Shown here: positions 53,001 to 64,000 of the stretch, in pieces
Layout: each line of letters begins with the position of its first letter
Numbering within the stretch: the stretch's first letter is position 1
Assembly: GCF_029227915.1 (NCBI RefSeq)
Contig: NC_079880.1
Location: forward strand, 33,041,501 to 33,105,500
DNA: 64,000 nt
Source: Hydractinia symbiolongicarpus
Taxonomy: Eukaryota > Cnidaria > Hydrozoa > Anthoathecata > Hydractiniidae
Direction of reading: 5' to 3'
Notes under the pieces: generated by a model
Database searches by the model: none
Told to the model about the DNA's origin: nothing
What the model saw: only the letters and a program-made list of their open reading frames with translations
Made by a program: the position numbers and the translations under genes

Positions 53001-56000
53001 CTTGTGCAAGCACGCGGACACACCTGATTTACGTGTAAGGTTTTAATAGGCCGCAAAAGGCCGTATTACAGCCCTTAGAGGCCTTTGCACGTAGTTGACG
53101 GAGTTCCAAAGCGATGGAGCTAGGGAAAACAACTTAGGACGGCGTAGTGCATTGAGAATGGAAGGACTAGACCAATAGTAAGCTGCCCAAGCACGCGGAG
53201 ACACGTGATTTACGTGTAGAGCCTTTAGTAGGCAGCGAAAGGCCGTATTGCAGCTTTTAGACGCATGTGCACGTAGTTGACGGCGTTGTACAACCTTGGC
53301 GCTGGGAAAAACAACTTAGGATGTTCTAGTCCATTGAGGATGGAAGGTTGAGACCAGTGGTAACCGGTTTGAACGAGTGGAACGACGTAATTTACGTGTA
53401 AGGCTTTTATTAGGCGGCAAAAGGCCCAATTATGGCTTGTCAATGGCGTGTGCATGTGGTTTACGACGTTCTCAAGGCATGGAGGCATGGAAAACAACTT
53501 AGGACGTCGTAGTGTATTATGAGTGGAAGTACTAGACCAATGGTAATCAGCGCAAGCACGCGAAACCACGCGACTTACGTGTAAGGTCTTCAATAGGCGC
53601 AAAAGGCCGTATTACAGCCCTTAGAAGCCTTTGCATGTAGTTGACGGCGTTCTAAAGCCATGGAACTAGGGAAAACAACTTAGGACGGCGTAGTGCATTG
53701 AGAATGGAAGGACTAGACCAATAGTAAGCTGCCCAAGCACGCGGAGACACGTGATTTACGTGTAAGGTTTCAATAGGCCGCAAAGGGCCGTATTATAGCC
53801 TTTCAATGGTGTGTGCATGTCCTTTACGGCCTTCTGAAGGCATGAAGCCAGGGAAAACAACTTAGGACGTCGTAGTGTATTCAGAGTGGAAGGACTAGAC
53901 CAATGGTATCAAGCTTGGACGCGTGGAACCACGTGATTTACGTATAAGGCGGCTTTAATAGGCGGCAAAATGCCGTGTTGCACCCTTTAGACGCATGTGC
54001 ACGTAGTTGACGACGTTCTACAGTCTTGGCGCTGAGAAAACAACTTTGGACCTTCTAGTCCATTGAGAATGGAAGGACTAGATCAAAAGTAACCGGCATG
54101 GACGCGTGGAACGACGTAATTTACGTGTAAGGCTTTTATTAGGCGGCAAAAGGCCATATTGCTGCCTATAGACATGTGTGCATGTAGTTGACGGCGTTCC
54201 AAAGCCATGGAGCCAGATAAAAGACTTTAGGACGTCGTAGTGCATTGAGAGTGGAAGGACTGGACCAATGATAAACGGCTTGGACGGTTGTAATCACGTA
54301 ATTTACGTTTAAGGCTTTTATTAGGCGGCAAAAGACCGTATTACGGCCTTTAGATGCGTGTGCTTGTAGCTGACTTCGTTCTATAGTCATGGAACCAAGG
54401 AAAACGGCTTACAACGCCCTAGTCCATTAAGAGTGGAAGAACAAGACCAATGATGCCCGGCTTAGACAGTTGTAACCACGTAATTTACGTGTGAAACCTT
54501 TATTAGGCCGCAAAAGGACATATTGCTGACTTTAGACGTGTGTGCATCTATTTGACGGCGTTCCAAAGCCATGGAGCCAGAGAAAGCAACTTAGGACGTC
54601 GTAGTGCATTGAGAGTAGAAGGACTAGACCAATGGTAACCTGCGCAGGCACGCTGACCCACGAGATTTACGTGTAAGGTCTTTAATAGGCCGAAGAAGGC
54701 CGTAGTACACCCTTTAGACGAAATTGCATGTAGTTAACAGCGTTCTAAATCCATGGAGCCAGGGAGAACAATTTACGACGTCGTAGTGCCTTGAGAGTGG
54801 AAGGACTAGACCAATGGTAACCTGCGCAGGCACGCGGACCCACGAGATTTACGTGTAAGGCCTTTAATAGGCCGCAAAAGGCCGTATTACTGCCTATAGA
54901 CGTGTGCGCATGTCGTTAACGGCGTTCTAAAGTCATGGAACCAAGGAAAACTGCTTACCACGTCGTAGACCATTGAGAGTGGAAGGATTAGACCAATGAT
55001 AACTGGCTTGGACGGTTGTAACCACGTAATTCACGTGTAAGGCATTCATTAGGCGGCAAAAGAACATATTAATGACTTTAGACGTGTGTGCATGTATTTG
55101 ACGGCGTTCCAAAGCCATGGAGCCAGAGAAAACAACTTAAGACGTCGTAGTGCATTGAGAGTGGAAGGACTAGACCAATGGCAACCTCCGCAGGCACGCT
55201 GACCCACGAGATTTACGTGTAAGGTCTTTAATAGGCCGCAAAAGGCCGTAGTACAGCCTTTAGACCAAATTGCATGTAGTTAACAGCGTTCTAAATCCAC
55301 CGCGCCAGGAGAACAGTTTAGGACGTCGGAGTGCCTTGAGAGTGGAAGGATTAAACCAATGGTAAACAGCGCAGTCACGCTGAACCACGCGATTTACGTG
55401 TAAGGCCTTTAATAGGCGGCAGAAGGCTGTATTGCGGCCTTTAGAGTCCTTTGCATGTAGTTGACGGCGCTCCCATGGTATGGCGCCAGGGAAAACAATT
55501 TAAGACGTCGTAGTGCATTGAGAGTGGAAGGACTAGACCAATGGTACCTGGCTTGGGCGCGTGAAACCACGTGATTTACGTATAAGGCCTTTAATAGGCG
55601 GCAAAAGACCGTATTACGGCCTTTAGATGCGTGTGCTTGTAGCTGACTTCGTTCTATAGTCATGGAACCAAGGAAAACGGCTTACGACGCCCTAGTCCAT
55701 TAAGAGTGGAAGAACAAGACCAATGATACCCGGCTTGGGCAGTTGTAACCACGTAATTTACGTGTGAAACCTTTATTAGGCCGCAAAAGGACATATTGCT
55801 GACTTTAGACGTGTGTGCATCTATTTGACGGCGTTCCAAAGCCATGGAGCCAGAGAAAGCAACTTAGGACGTCGTAGTGCATTGAGAGTGGAAGGACTAG
55901 ATCAATGGTAACCTGCGCAGGCACGCTGACCCACGAGATTTACGTGTAAGGACTTTAATAGGCCGCAGAAGGCCGTAGTACAGCCTTTAGACGAAATTGC

Positions 56001-59000
56001 GTGTAGTTAACAGCGTTCTAAATCCATGGAGGCAGGCAGAACAATTTTTGACGTCATAGTGCCTTGAGAGTGGAAGGACTACACCAATGGTATCAAACTT
56101 GGACGCGTGGAACCACGTGATTTACGTATAAGGCGGCTTTAATAGGCGGCAAAATGCCGTATTGCAGCCTTTAGACGCATGTGCACGTAGTTAACGGCGT
56201 TCTACAGCCTTGGCGCTGGGAAAACAACTTTGGACCTTCTAGTCCATTGACATTGGAAGGACTAGATCAAAAGTAACCGGCTTGGACGGTTATAGTCACG
56301 TAATGTACGTGTAAGGTCTTTATTAGGCGGCAAAGGCCATATTGCTGCTTTTAGACGTGTGTGCATGTAGTTGACGGAGTTACAAAGCCATGGAACCAGG
56401 GAAAACAACTTATCTCATCGTAATATATTGAAAATGGAAGGACTAGATCGACGGTAACCGGCTTGGACGCGTGGAACGACGTAATTTACGTGTAAGGCTT
56501 TTATTAGGCGGCAAAAGAACGTATTACGGCCTTTATACGTGTGTGCTTGTAGTTGACGTCGTTCTATAGTCATGGAACCAGGGAAAATAACATAGGACGC
56601 CGTAGTGTATTGAGAGTGGCAGGACTAGACCAAGGGTATCAAACTTGGACGCGTGTAACCACGTGATTTATGTATAAGGCCTTTAATAGGCGGCAAAAGA
56701 CCGTATTACGGCCTTTAGATGCGTGTGCTTGTTGCTGACTTCGTTCTATAGTCATGGAACAAGGGAAAACGGCTTATGACGTCCTAGTTCATTAAGAGTG
56801 GAAGGACTAGACCGATGATAACCGGCTTGGACGGTTGTAATCACGTAATTTACGTGTAAGGTCTTTATTAGGCGGCAAAAGACCGTATTGCTGCTTTTAG
56901 ACGTGTGTGCATGTAGTTGACGGAGTTACAAAGCCATGGAACCAGGGAAAACAACTTATCAAATCGTAATCTATTGAAAATGGAAGGACTAGATCGACGG
57001 TAACCGGCTTGGACGCGTGGAACGACGTAATTTACGTGTAAGGCTTTTATTAGGCGGCAAAAGAACGTATTACGGCTTTATACGCGTGTGCTTGTAGTTG
57101 ACGTCGTTCTATAGTCATGAAACCAGGGAAAACGGCTTACGACGTCCTAGTTCATTAAGAGTGGAAGGACTAGACCAATGATAACCGGCTTGGACGGTTG
57201 TAATCACGTAGTTTACGTGTAAGGTCTTTATTAGGCGGCAAAAGACCGTATTGCTGCTTTTAGATATGTGTGCACGTAGTTGACGGCGTTGCAGTGCCTT
57301 GGCGCTCGTGAAAACAACTTAGGATGTTCTGGTTTATTGAGAATGGCAAGGTTAGACCAATGGTAACCGGCTTGGACGCGTGGAACGACGTAATTTACGT
57401 GTAAGGCTTTTATTAGGCGGCAAAAAAACGTATTACGGCCTTTATACGCGTGTGCTTGTAGTTGACGTCTTTCTACAGTCATGGAAGCAGGGAAAACGGC
57501 TTACGACGTCCTAGTCCATTAAAAGTGGAAGGAATAGACCAATGATAACTGGCTTGGACGGTTGTAACCACGTAATTTACGTCAAAGGCCTTTACTAGGC
57601 TGCAAAGGCCATATTGCTGCCTATAGACGTGTGTGCATTCATTTGACGGCGTTCCAAAGCCATGGAGGCAGAGAAAACAACTTAGGACGTCGTAGTGCAT
57701 TGCGAGTGGAAGGACTAGACCAGTGATAACCGGCTTGGACGGTTGTAACCACGTAATTTACGTGTAAGGCTTTTATTAGGCGGCAAAAGGCCATGTTGCT
57801 GCCTTTAGACGTGTGTGCATGTGGTTGACGGCTTTCCCAAGGCATGCAGCCAGGGAAATAACTTAGGACGTCGTAGTGTATGCAGAGCGGAAGGACTAGA
57901 CCAATGGTAACCTGCCCAGGCACGCAGACCCACGAGATTTACGTGTAAGGTCTTTAATAGGCCGCAAAAGGCCGTATTACAGCCTTTAGACGAATTTGCA
58001 TGTAGTTAACAGCGTTCTAAATCCATGGTGCCAGGAGAACAATTTAGGACGTCGTAGTGCCTTGAGAGTGGAAGGGCTAGACCAATGGTAACCGGCTTGG
58101 ACGCGTGGAACGACGTTCATGTAAAGCTTTTATTAGGCGACAAAAGAGCGTATTACGGCATTTACACGCGTGTGCTTGTAGTTGACGAGGTTCTATAGTC
58201 ATGGAACCAGGGATAACAACTTGCAACGTCCTAGTCCAATAAAAGTAGAAGGCCTAGACCAATGATAACCGGCTTGGACGATTGTAACCACGAAACTTAC
58301 GTGCAAGGCTTTTAATAGGCGGTAAATGGCCATATTGTTGCCTTTCGACGTGCGTGCATGTGTTTTACGGTGTTTTCTAGGCATGGAGCCAGGGAAAACA
58401 ACTTAGAACGTCGTAGTGCCTTGAGAGTGGAAGGCCTAAACCAATGGTAAACTGCGGAGTCACGCTGAACCACGTGATTTACGTGTAAGGCCTTTAATAG
58501 GCGGCAAAAGGTAGTATTGCGGCCTTTAAAGTCCTTTGCATGTAGTTGAGGGCGTTCCCAAGGTATGGAGCCGGGGAAAAAATTTTAAGACGTCGTAGTG
58601 CATTGAGAGTGGAAAGACTAGACAAATGGTAACTGGCTTTGACGGTTGTAACCACGTAATTTACGTGTAAGGCCTTTATTAGGCTGCAAAAGACCATATT
58701 GCTGTCTATAGACGTGTGTGCATGTAGTTGACGGCTTTCCCAAGGCATGCAGCCAGGGAAATAACTTAGGACGTCGTAGTGTATGCAGAGCGGAAGGACT
58801 AGACCAATGGTATCAAGCTTGGACCAGTAGAACCACGTGATTTACGTATAAGGCCTTTATTAGGTGGCAAAAGCCGTATAGCAGCCTTTAGACACATGTG
58901 CACGTAGTTGACGGCGTTGTACAGCCTTAACGCTGGGGAATACAACTTAGGACGTTCTAGTGCATTGAGAATGTAAAGGCTAGACCAATGATAACCGGTT

Positions 59001-62000
59001 TGGACGCGTGGAACGACGTAATTTACGTGTAAGGCTTTTATTAGGCGGCAAAAGGCCCTATTATGGCTTGTCAATGGCGTGTGCATGTGGTTTACGACGT
59101 TCTCAAGGCATGGAGGCAGGGAAAACAACTTAGGACGTCGTAGTGTATTGCGAGTGGAAGTACTAGACCAATGGTAATCAGCGCAAGCACGCAAAACCAC
59201 GCCACTTACGTGTAAGGTCTTTAATAGGCCGCAAAAGGCCGTATTACAGCCCTTAGAAGCCTTTGCATGTAGTTGACGGCGTTCTAAAGCCATGGAACTA
59301 GGGAAAACAACTTAGGACGGCGTAGTGCATTGAGAGTGGAAGGACTAGACCAATAGTAAGCTGCCCAAGCACGCGGAGACACGTGATTTACGTGTAAGGT
59401 TTCAATAGGCCGCAAAAGGCCTTATTACCGCCCTTAGAGGCCTTTGCATGTAGTTGACGGCGTTCTAAAGCCATGGAACCGGGGAAAACAACTTAGGACG
59501 GCGTAGTGTATTAAGACTGGAAGGACTAGACCATTGGTAGCCTGCCCAGGCACGCGGACCCACGTGATTTACGTGTAGAGTATTTAATAGGCCGCAAGAG
59601 GCCGTATTGCTGCCTTTTGACGCATGTGCACGGAGTTGACGGCGTTGCGCAACCTTGGCGCTGGTGAAAACAACTTAGGACGTTCTAGTCCATTGGGAAT
59701 GGAAGGGCTAGACCAATGGTAACGGGCTTGGACGCGTGGAGCGACGTAATTTACCTGAAAAGCCTTAATTAGGCGTCAAAAGGCCGTATTGCAGCCTTTT
59801 CATGCCGTGTGCATGTAGTTGACGGCGTTCTAAAGCCAATTGGCCAGGTCAAAAAACTTAGGGGAATAGAAAGGCTAGACCAATGGCAACCGGCTTGGAC
59901 GCGTGGAACGACGTAATGTACGTGTAAGGCTTTTATTAGGCGGCAAAAGAACGTATTACGGCCTTTAGAGGCGTGTGCTTGTAGTTGACGTCTTTCTACA
60001 GTCATGGAACCAGGGTAAACGGCTTACGAGGTCCTAGTGCATTAAAAGTGGAAGGACTAGACCAATGATACCCGGCTTGGACGGTTGTAATCTCGTAATT
60101 TACGTGTAAGGTCTTTATTAGGCGGCAAAAGACCGTATTACGGCCTTTAGAGACGTGTGCTTGAAGTTAACGAGGTTCTATAGTCATGGAACCAGGGATA
60201 ACGGCTTACAACGTCCTAGTCCATTAAGAGTGGACGGCGTTCTAAAGCCATGGAACCAGGGAAAACAACTTAGTGCGTCCTAGTGTATTGAGAGTGGAAG
60301 GACTAGACCAATGGTAACCTGCCCAGGCACGTGGAACCACGTGACTAACGTGTAAGGCCTTTATTAGACGGCAAAAGACCGTATCACGGCCTTTAGAGCG
60401 TGTGCTTATAGTTGACGGCGTTCTATAGTCATGGAACCTGGGAAAACGGCTTACGACGTCCTAGTCCATTAAGAATGGAAGGGCTAGACCAATGGTAACG
60501 GGCTTGGACGCGTGGAACGACGTAATTTACCTGAAAAGCCTTAATTAGGCGTCAAAAGGCCGTATTGCAGCCTTTTCATGCCGTGTGCATGTAGTTGACG
60601 GCGTTCTAAAGCCATTAGGCCAGGTCAAAAAACTTAGGAGAATAGAAAGGCTAGACCAATGGCAACCGGCTTGGACGCGTGGAACGACGTAATGTACGTG
60701 TAAGGCTTTTATTAGGAGGCAAAAGAACGTATTACGGCCTTTAGAGGCGTGTGCTTGTAGTTGACGTCTTTCTACAGTCATGGAACCAGGGAAAACGGCT
60801 TACGAGGTCCTAGTCCATTAAAAGTGGAAGGACTAGACCAATGATAACCGGCTTGGACGGTTGTAATCTCGTAATTTACGTGTAAGGTCTTTATTAGGCG
60901 GCAAAATACCGTATTGCTGCCTTTAGACGTGTGTGCATGTGGTTTACGGCGTTCTCAAGGCATTAAGCCAGGGAAAACAACTTAGGACGTCGTAGTGTAT
61001 TGGTAGTAGAAGGAGTAGACCAATGGTAATCAGCGCAGGCACGCAGACCCACGCGACTTGCGTGTAGGGCCTTTATTGGGCGGCAAAAAACCGTATTACG
61101 GTCTTTAGAGCCGTTTGCTTGTAGTTTACGGCGTTATCAAGGCATGGAGGCAGGAAAAACAACTTAAGACGCCGTAGTGTAATGAGAGTGGAAGGACTAG
61201 ACCAACGATAACCGGCTTGGGCGGTCGAAACCACGTAATTTACGTGAAAGGCTTTTATTAGGCTGCAAAGGCCATATTGCTGCCTATAGACGTGTGTGGA
61301 TGTAGTTGACGGCGTTCCAAAGCCATGGAGACAGAGAAAGCAACTTAGGACGTCGTAGTGCATTTAGAGTGGAAGGATTAGACCAATATTATCAAGCTTG
61401 GACACGTAGAACCACGTGATTAACGTGTAAAGTCTTTATTAAGCGGCGAAAGACCGTATTACGGTCTTCAGAGGCGTGTGCTTGTAGTTGACGGCGTTCT
61501 CAAGGCATGGAGCCAGGGAAAACAACTTAAGACAGCGTAGTGTATTTAGAGTGGAAGGACTAGACCAATGGTAACCTGCGCAGCCACACGGAACCACGTG
61601 ATTTACGTGTAAGGACTTTAATAGGCCGCAAAAGGCCGTATTATAGACTTTACAGGCCTTTGCATGTAGTTTACGGCGTTTTCAAGGCATGGATCCAGGG
61701 AAAACAACTTAGGACGTCGTAGTGCATTGAGAGTGGAAGGACTAGACCAATGGCAATCTGCGCAGGCACGCGGAACCACGTGATGTACGTGTAAAGTCTT
61801 TAATAGGCGACAAAAGTCCGTATTATTGCCTTTAGAGGAACTTGCATGTAGTTAACAGCGTTCTAAATTTAGGACGTCGTAGTGCCTTGAGAGTGGAAGG
61901 ACTAAACCAATGGTAACATGCGCAGGCTCGCGGACCCACGAGATTTACGTGTAAAGTCTGTACTAGGCCACAAAAGGCCGTATTACGGCCTTTAGACGAA

Positions 62001-63095
62001 TTTGCATGTAGTTAACAGCGTTCTAAATCCATGGAGCAAGGAAAACAATTTAGGACGTCGTAGTGCCTTTAGACTGGAAGGACAAGACCAATGGTAAACT
62101 GCGCAGTCACGCTGAACCACGCGATTTACATGTAAGACCTTTATTAGGCGGCAAAAGGCCATATTGCTGCCTATAGACGTGTGTACATGTAGTTCACGGC
62201 GTTCTAAAGTTATGGAACCAGGGAAAACGGCTTACCACGTCGTAGTCCATTGAGAGTGGATGGATTAGACCAATAATAACTGGCTTGGAACCACGTAATT
62301 TACGTGTAAGGCCTTTATTAGGCTGCAAAAGACCATATTGCTGTCTATAGACGTGTGTGCATTTAGTTGACGGCTTTCCCAAGGCATGCAGCCAGGGAAA
62401 TAACTTAGGACGTCGTAGTGTATTCAGAGCGGAAGGACTAGACCAATGGTATCAAGCTTGGACCAGTAGAACCACGTGATTTACGTATAAGGCCATTATT
62501 AGGTGGCAAAAGCCGTATAGCAGCCTTTAGACACATGTGCACGTAGTTGACGGCGTTGTACAGCTTTAACGCTAGGGAATACAACTTAGGACGTTCTAGT
62601 GCATTGAGAATGGAAAGGCTAGACCAATGATAACCGATTTGGACGCGTGGAACGACTTAATTTACGTGTAAGGCTTTTATTAGGTGGCAAAAGACCGTAT
62701 TACGGCCTTTAGAGGCGTGTGCTTGTAGTTGACGTCGTTCTATAGTCATGGAACCAAGGACAACGGCTTACGACGTCCTAGTCCATTAAGAGTGAAAGGA
62801 CCAGACCAATCTTAACCGGCTTGGACGGTTGGAAGCACGTAATTTACGTGTAGGGTTTTTGTTAGGCGGCAAAAGACCGTATTACGGCCTTTAGAGGGCT
62901 GTGCTTGTAGTTGACGAAGTTCTATAGTCTTGGAACCAGGGATAACGGCTTACAACGTCCTAGTCCATTAGGAGTGGAAGGACTACACCAATGATAACCG
63001 GCTTCGACGGTTTTAACCACGTATTTTACGTGTAAGGTCTTTATTAGGCGGCAAAAGACTCTATTACGGCCTTTACAGGCGAGTGCACGTAGTTG

Positions 63096-64000
63096 TTCCA
63101 CTCTCAATGCACTAGGGCGTCCTAAGTTGTTTTCCCTGGCTCCATGTCTTTATAACGCCGCAAAACACATGCACACGCCATGAAAGGGCTATAATACGGC
63201 CTTTTGACGCCTATCAAAGGCCTTAAACTTAAATTACGTGGTTCCACGCGTCCAAGCTTGCTCTCATTGGTCTATTCCTTCCATTCTCACTACACTACGA
63301 CGTCCTAAGTTGTTGTCCCTGTCTCCATGCCTTGGGAACGCCGTAAAGTACATGCAAAGGTCTCAAAGGCTGTAATACGGCCTTTTGCGGCCTATTAAAA
63401 GCCTGACACGTAAATTACGTCGTTCCACGCGTCCATGACGGTAACGATTGATCTAGTCCCTCCATTCTCAATGGACTAGAACGTCCTAAGTTGTTTTCCC
63501 TAGTGCCAAGGCTGTACAACGCCATCAACTACGTGCACATGCGTCTGAAGGCTGCAATACGGCCTTTTGCCGCCTATTAAAGGCCTTACACGTAAATCAC
63601 GTGGGTCCGCGTGTCTGCGCAGGTTTTATTTGGTCTAGTCCTTCCACCCTCAATACACTAGAACGTCCTCAGTTGTTTTCTCTTGCTCCATACCGTTGGA
63701 ACGCCATCAACTACCTGCACACACGTCTATAGCCATATGTCCTTTAGCAGCCTATTAAAGGCCTTACACGTAAATCACGTGGTTCCACGCGTCCAAGCTT
63801 GTTACCATTGGCCTAGTCCTTCCAATCCCAATACACTACGACGTCCTAAGTTGTTTTCCCTGGTTCCATGGCTTTAGAACGCCGTAAACCTCATGCACAC
63901 GCCATAAAAGGCTGTAATACGGCCTTTTGCCGGCTATTAAAGGCCTTACACGTAAATCACGTGGGTCCGCGTGTCTGCGCAGGTTTTATTTGGTCTAGTC
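63096..64000. repeat. Satellite array in inverted orientation
   Basis: From about 63096 the sequence reads as the reverse complement of the monomer used in the rest of the window ('ttccactctcaatgcac', 'cctaagttgttttccctgg', 'ggtctagtccttcca'). About five monomers follow to the window end. They are diverged from the arrays on the left; the segment at 63601-63640 recurs at 63961-64000, 360 bp or two short monomers on. No gene supported. Confidence 0.92.

Larger units (their letters stand above)
33400..63095. repeat. 183-bp satellite array, main block
   Basis: About 160 monomers in one orientation. 33400-43960 is the second half of the 13.4-kb duplication; about 44180-45792 matches the left flank of the element; about 46405-50050 holds a 1,823-bp tandem duplication; beyond 50060 copies are more diverse, with short or fused monomers near 51440-51560, 60230 and 61870. 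Monomers carry the dyads CACGTAA/T/TTACGTG and, in many, AAAGGCCGTA/T/TACGGCCTTT (example 45630-45650). No gene supported. Confidence 0.94.

Noticed and set aside
20395-63107. Dozens of minus-strand open frames of 61-164 codons with recurrent peptides (for example 'RNTFFCRLIKALHVNYVV')
   Set aside because: They repeat every 61 codons because the satellite is 183 bp long. Stops and starts fall at fixed monomer positions, frames are broken at random by monomer variants, and no domain, promoter or codon signal is seen. I treat them as non-coding satellite.
1-64000. CRISPR-like array from regular repeats
   Set aside because: The repeats are contiguous satellite monomers without unique spacers, in an evidently eukaryotic setting; no cas-like genes.

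Overview
The window is eukaryotic, very probably metazoan, heterochromatin-like DNA. A long array of a 183-bp satellite surrounds one complete Maverick/Polinton-type element (an endogenous, virus-like, self-synthesising DNA transposon of the adintovirus/Polinton group) at 3901-20034. The element is 16,134 bp long, has terminal inverted repeats of 291 and 278 bp, and is flanked by a 5-bp target duplication (GGTCT). It carries the diagnostic Polinton set: protein-primed family B DNA polymerase, retroviral-type DDE integrase, FtsK/HerA-type packaging ATPase, double-jelly-roll major capsid protein and single-jelly-roll penton protein. An MDM2-type RING, and several membrane proteins of a kind I associate (from memory, unchecked) with cnidarian Maverick loci, suggest an aquatic invertebrate host, perhaps a cnidarian. 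The species cannot be named from the sequence.

Layout: 1-3900 satellite; 3901-20034 intact element; 20035-30598 satellite; 30599-33399 a 5'-truncated second copy of the polymerase gene plus right terminal repeat; 33400-63095 satellite; 63096-64000 the same satellite in opposite orientation. The second polymerase copy is not an independent insertion. The segment from 17234 to about 30598 (polymerase 3' part, terminal repeat and 10.5 kb of satellite) is duplicated in tandem with an offset of exactly 13,365 bp, and I could find only seven base differences between the copies. Outside the element no gene is supported.

Element organisation: a minus-strand gene for a conserved 389-aa protein (4399-5568) diverges from a plus-strand morphogenesis block (penton, major capsid, ATPase), followed by a string of small membrane proteins (8345-10224). 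Convergent to these is a 426-aa coiled-coil/membrane protein (minus strand), which diverges from two paralogous two-helix membrane proteins. Then come the integrase (minus strand), a SAP-like basic protein, a SAP-RING protein and the 1441-aa polymerase, whose stop codon lies inside the right terminal repeat. Gene clusters end in short perfect hairpins; divergent pairs share AT-rich gaps of 38-91 bp. No separate adenain-type maturation protease was found. All frames of the intact element are open, so it looks recently mobile.

Most notable observations: a RING finger whose zinc-ligand spacing equals that of MDM2, fused to a SAP-like module; spread of SAP-like modules over three element proteins and a fresh duplication of one in the polymerase; a 38-residue helical module present twice in the polymerase; 15-bp direct repeats bracketing the integrase gene; gene-end hairpins; an uninterrupted paralogue of the insertion site at about 45793; the 13.4-kb duplication with a satellite-to-gene junction; and an inversion boundary in the satellite at about 63095.
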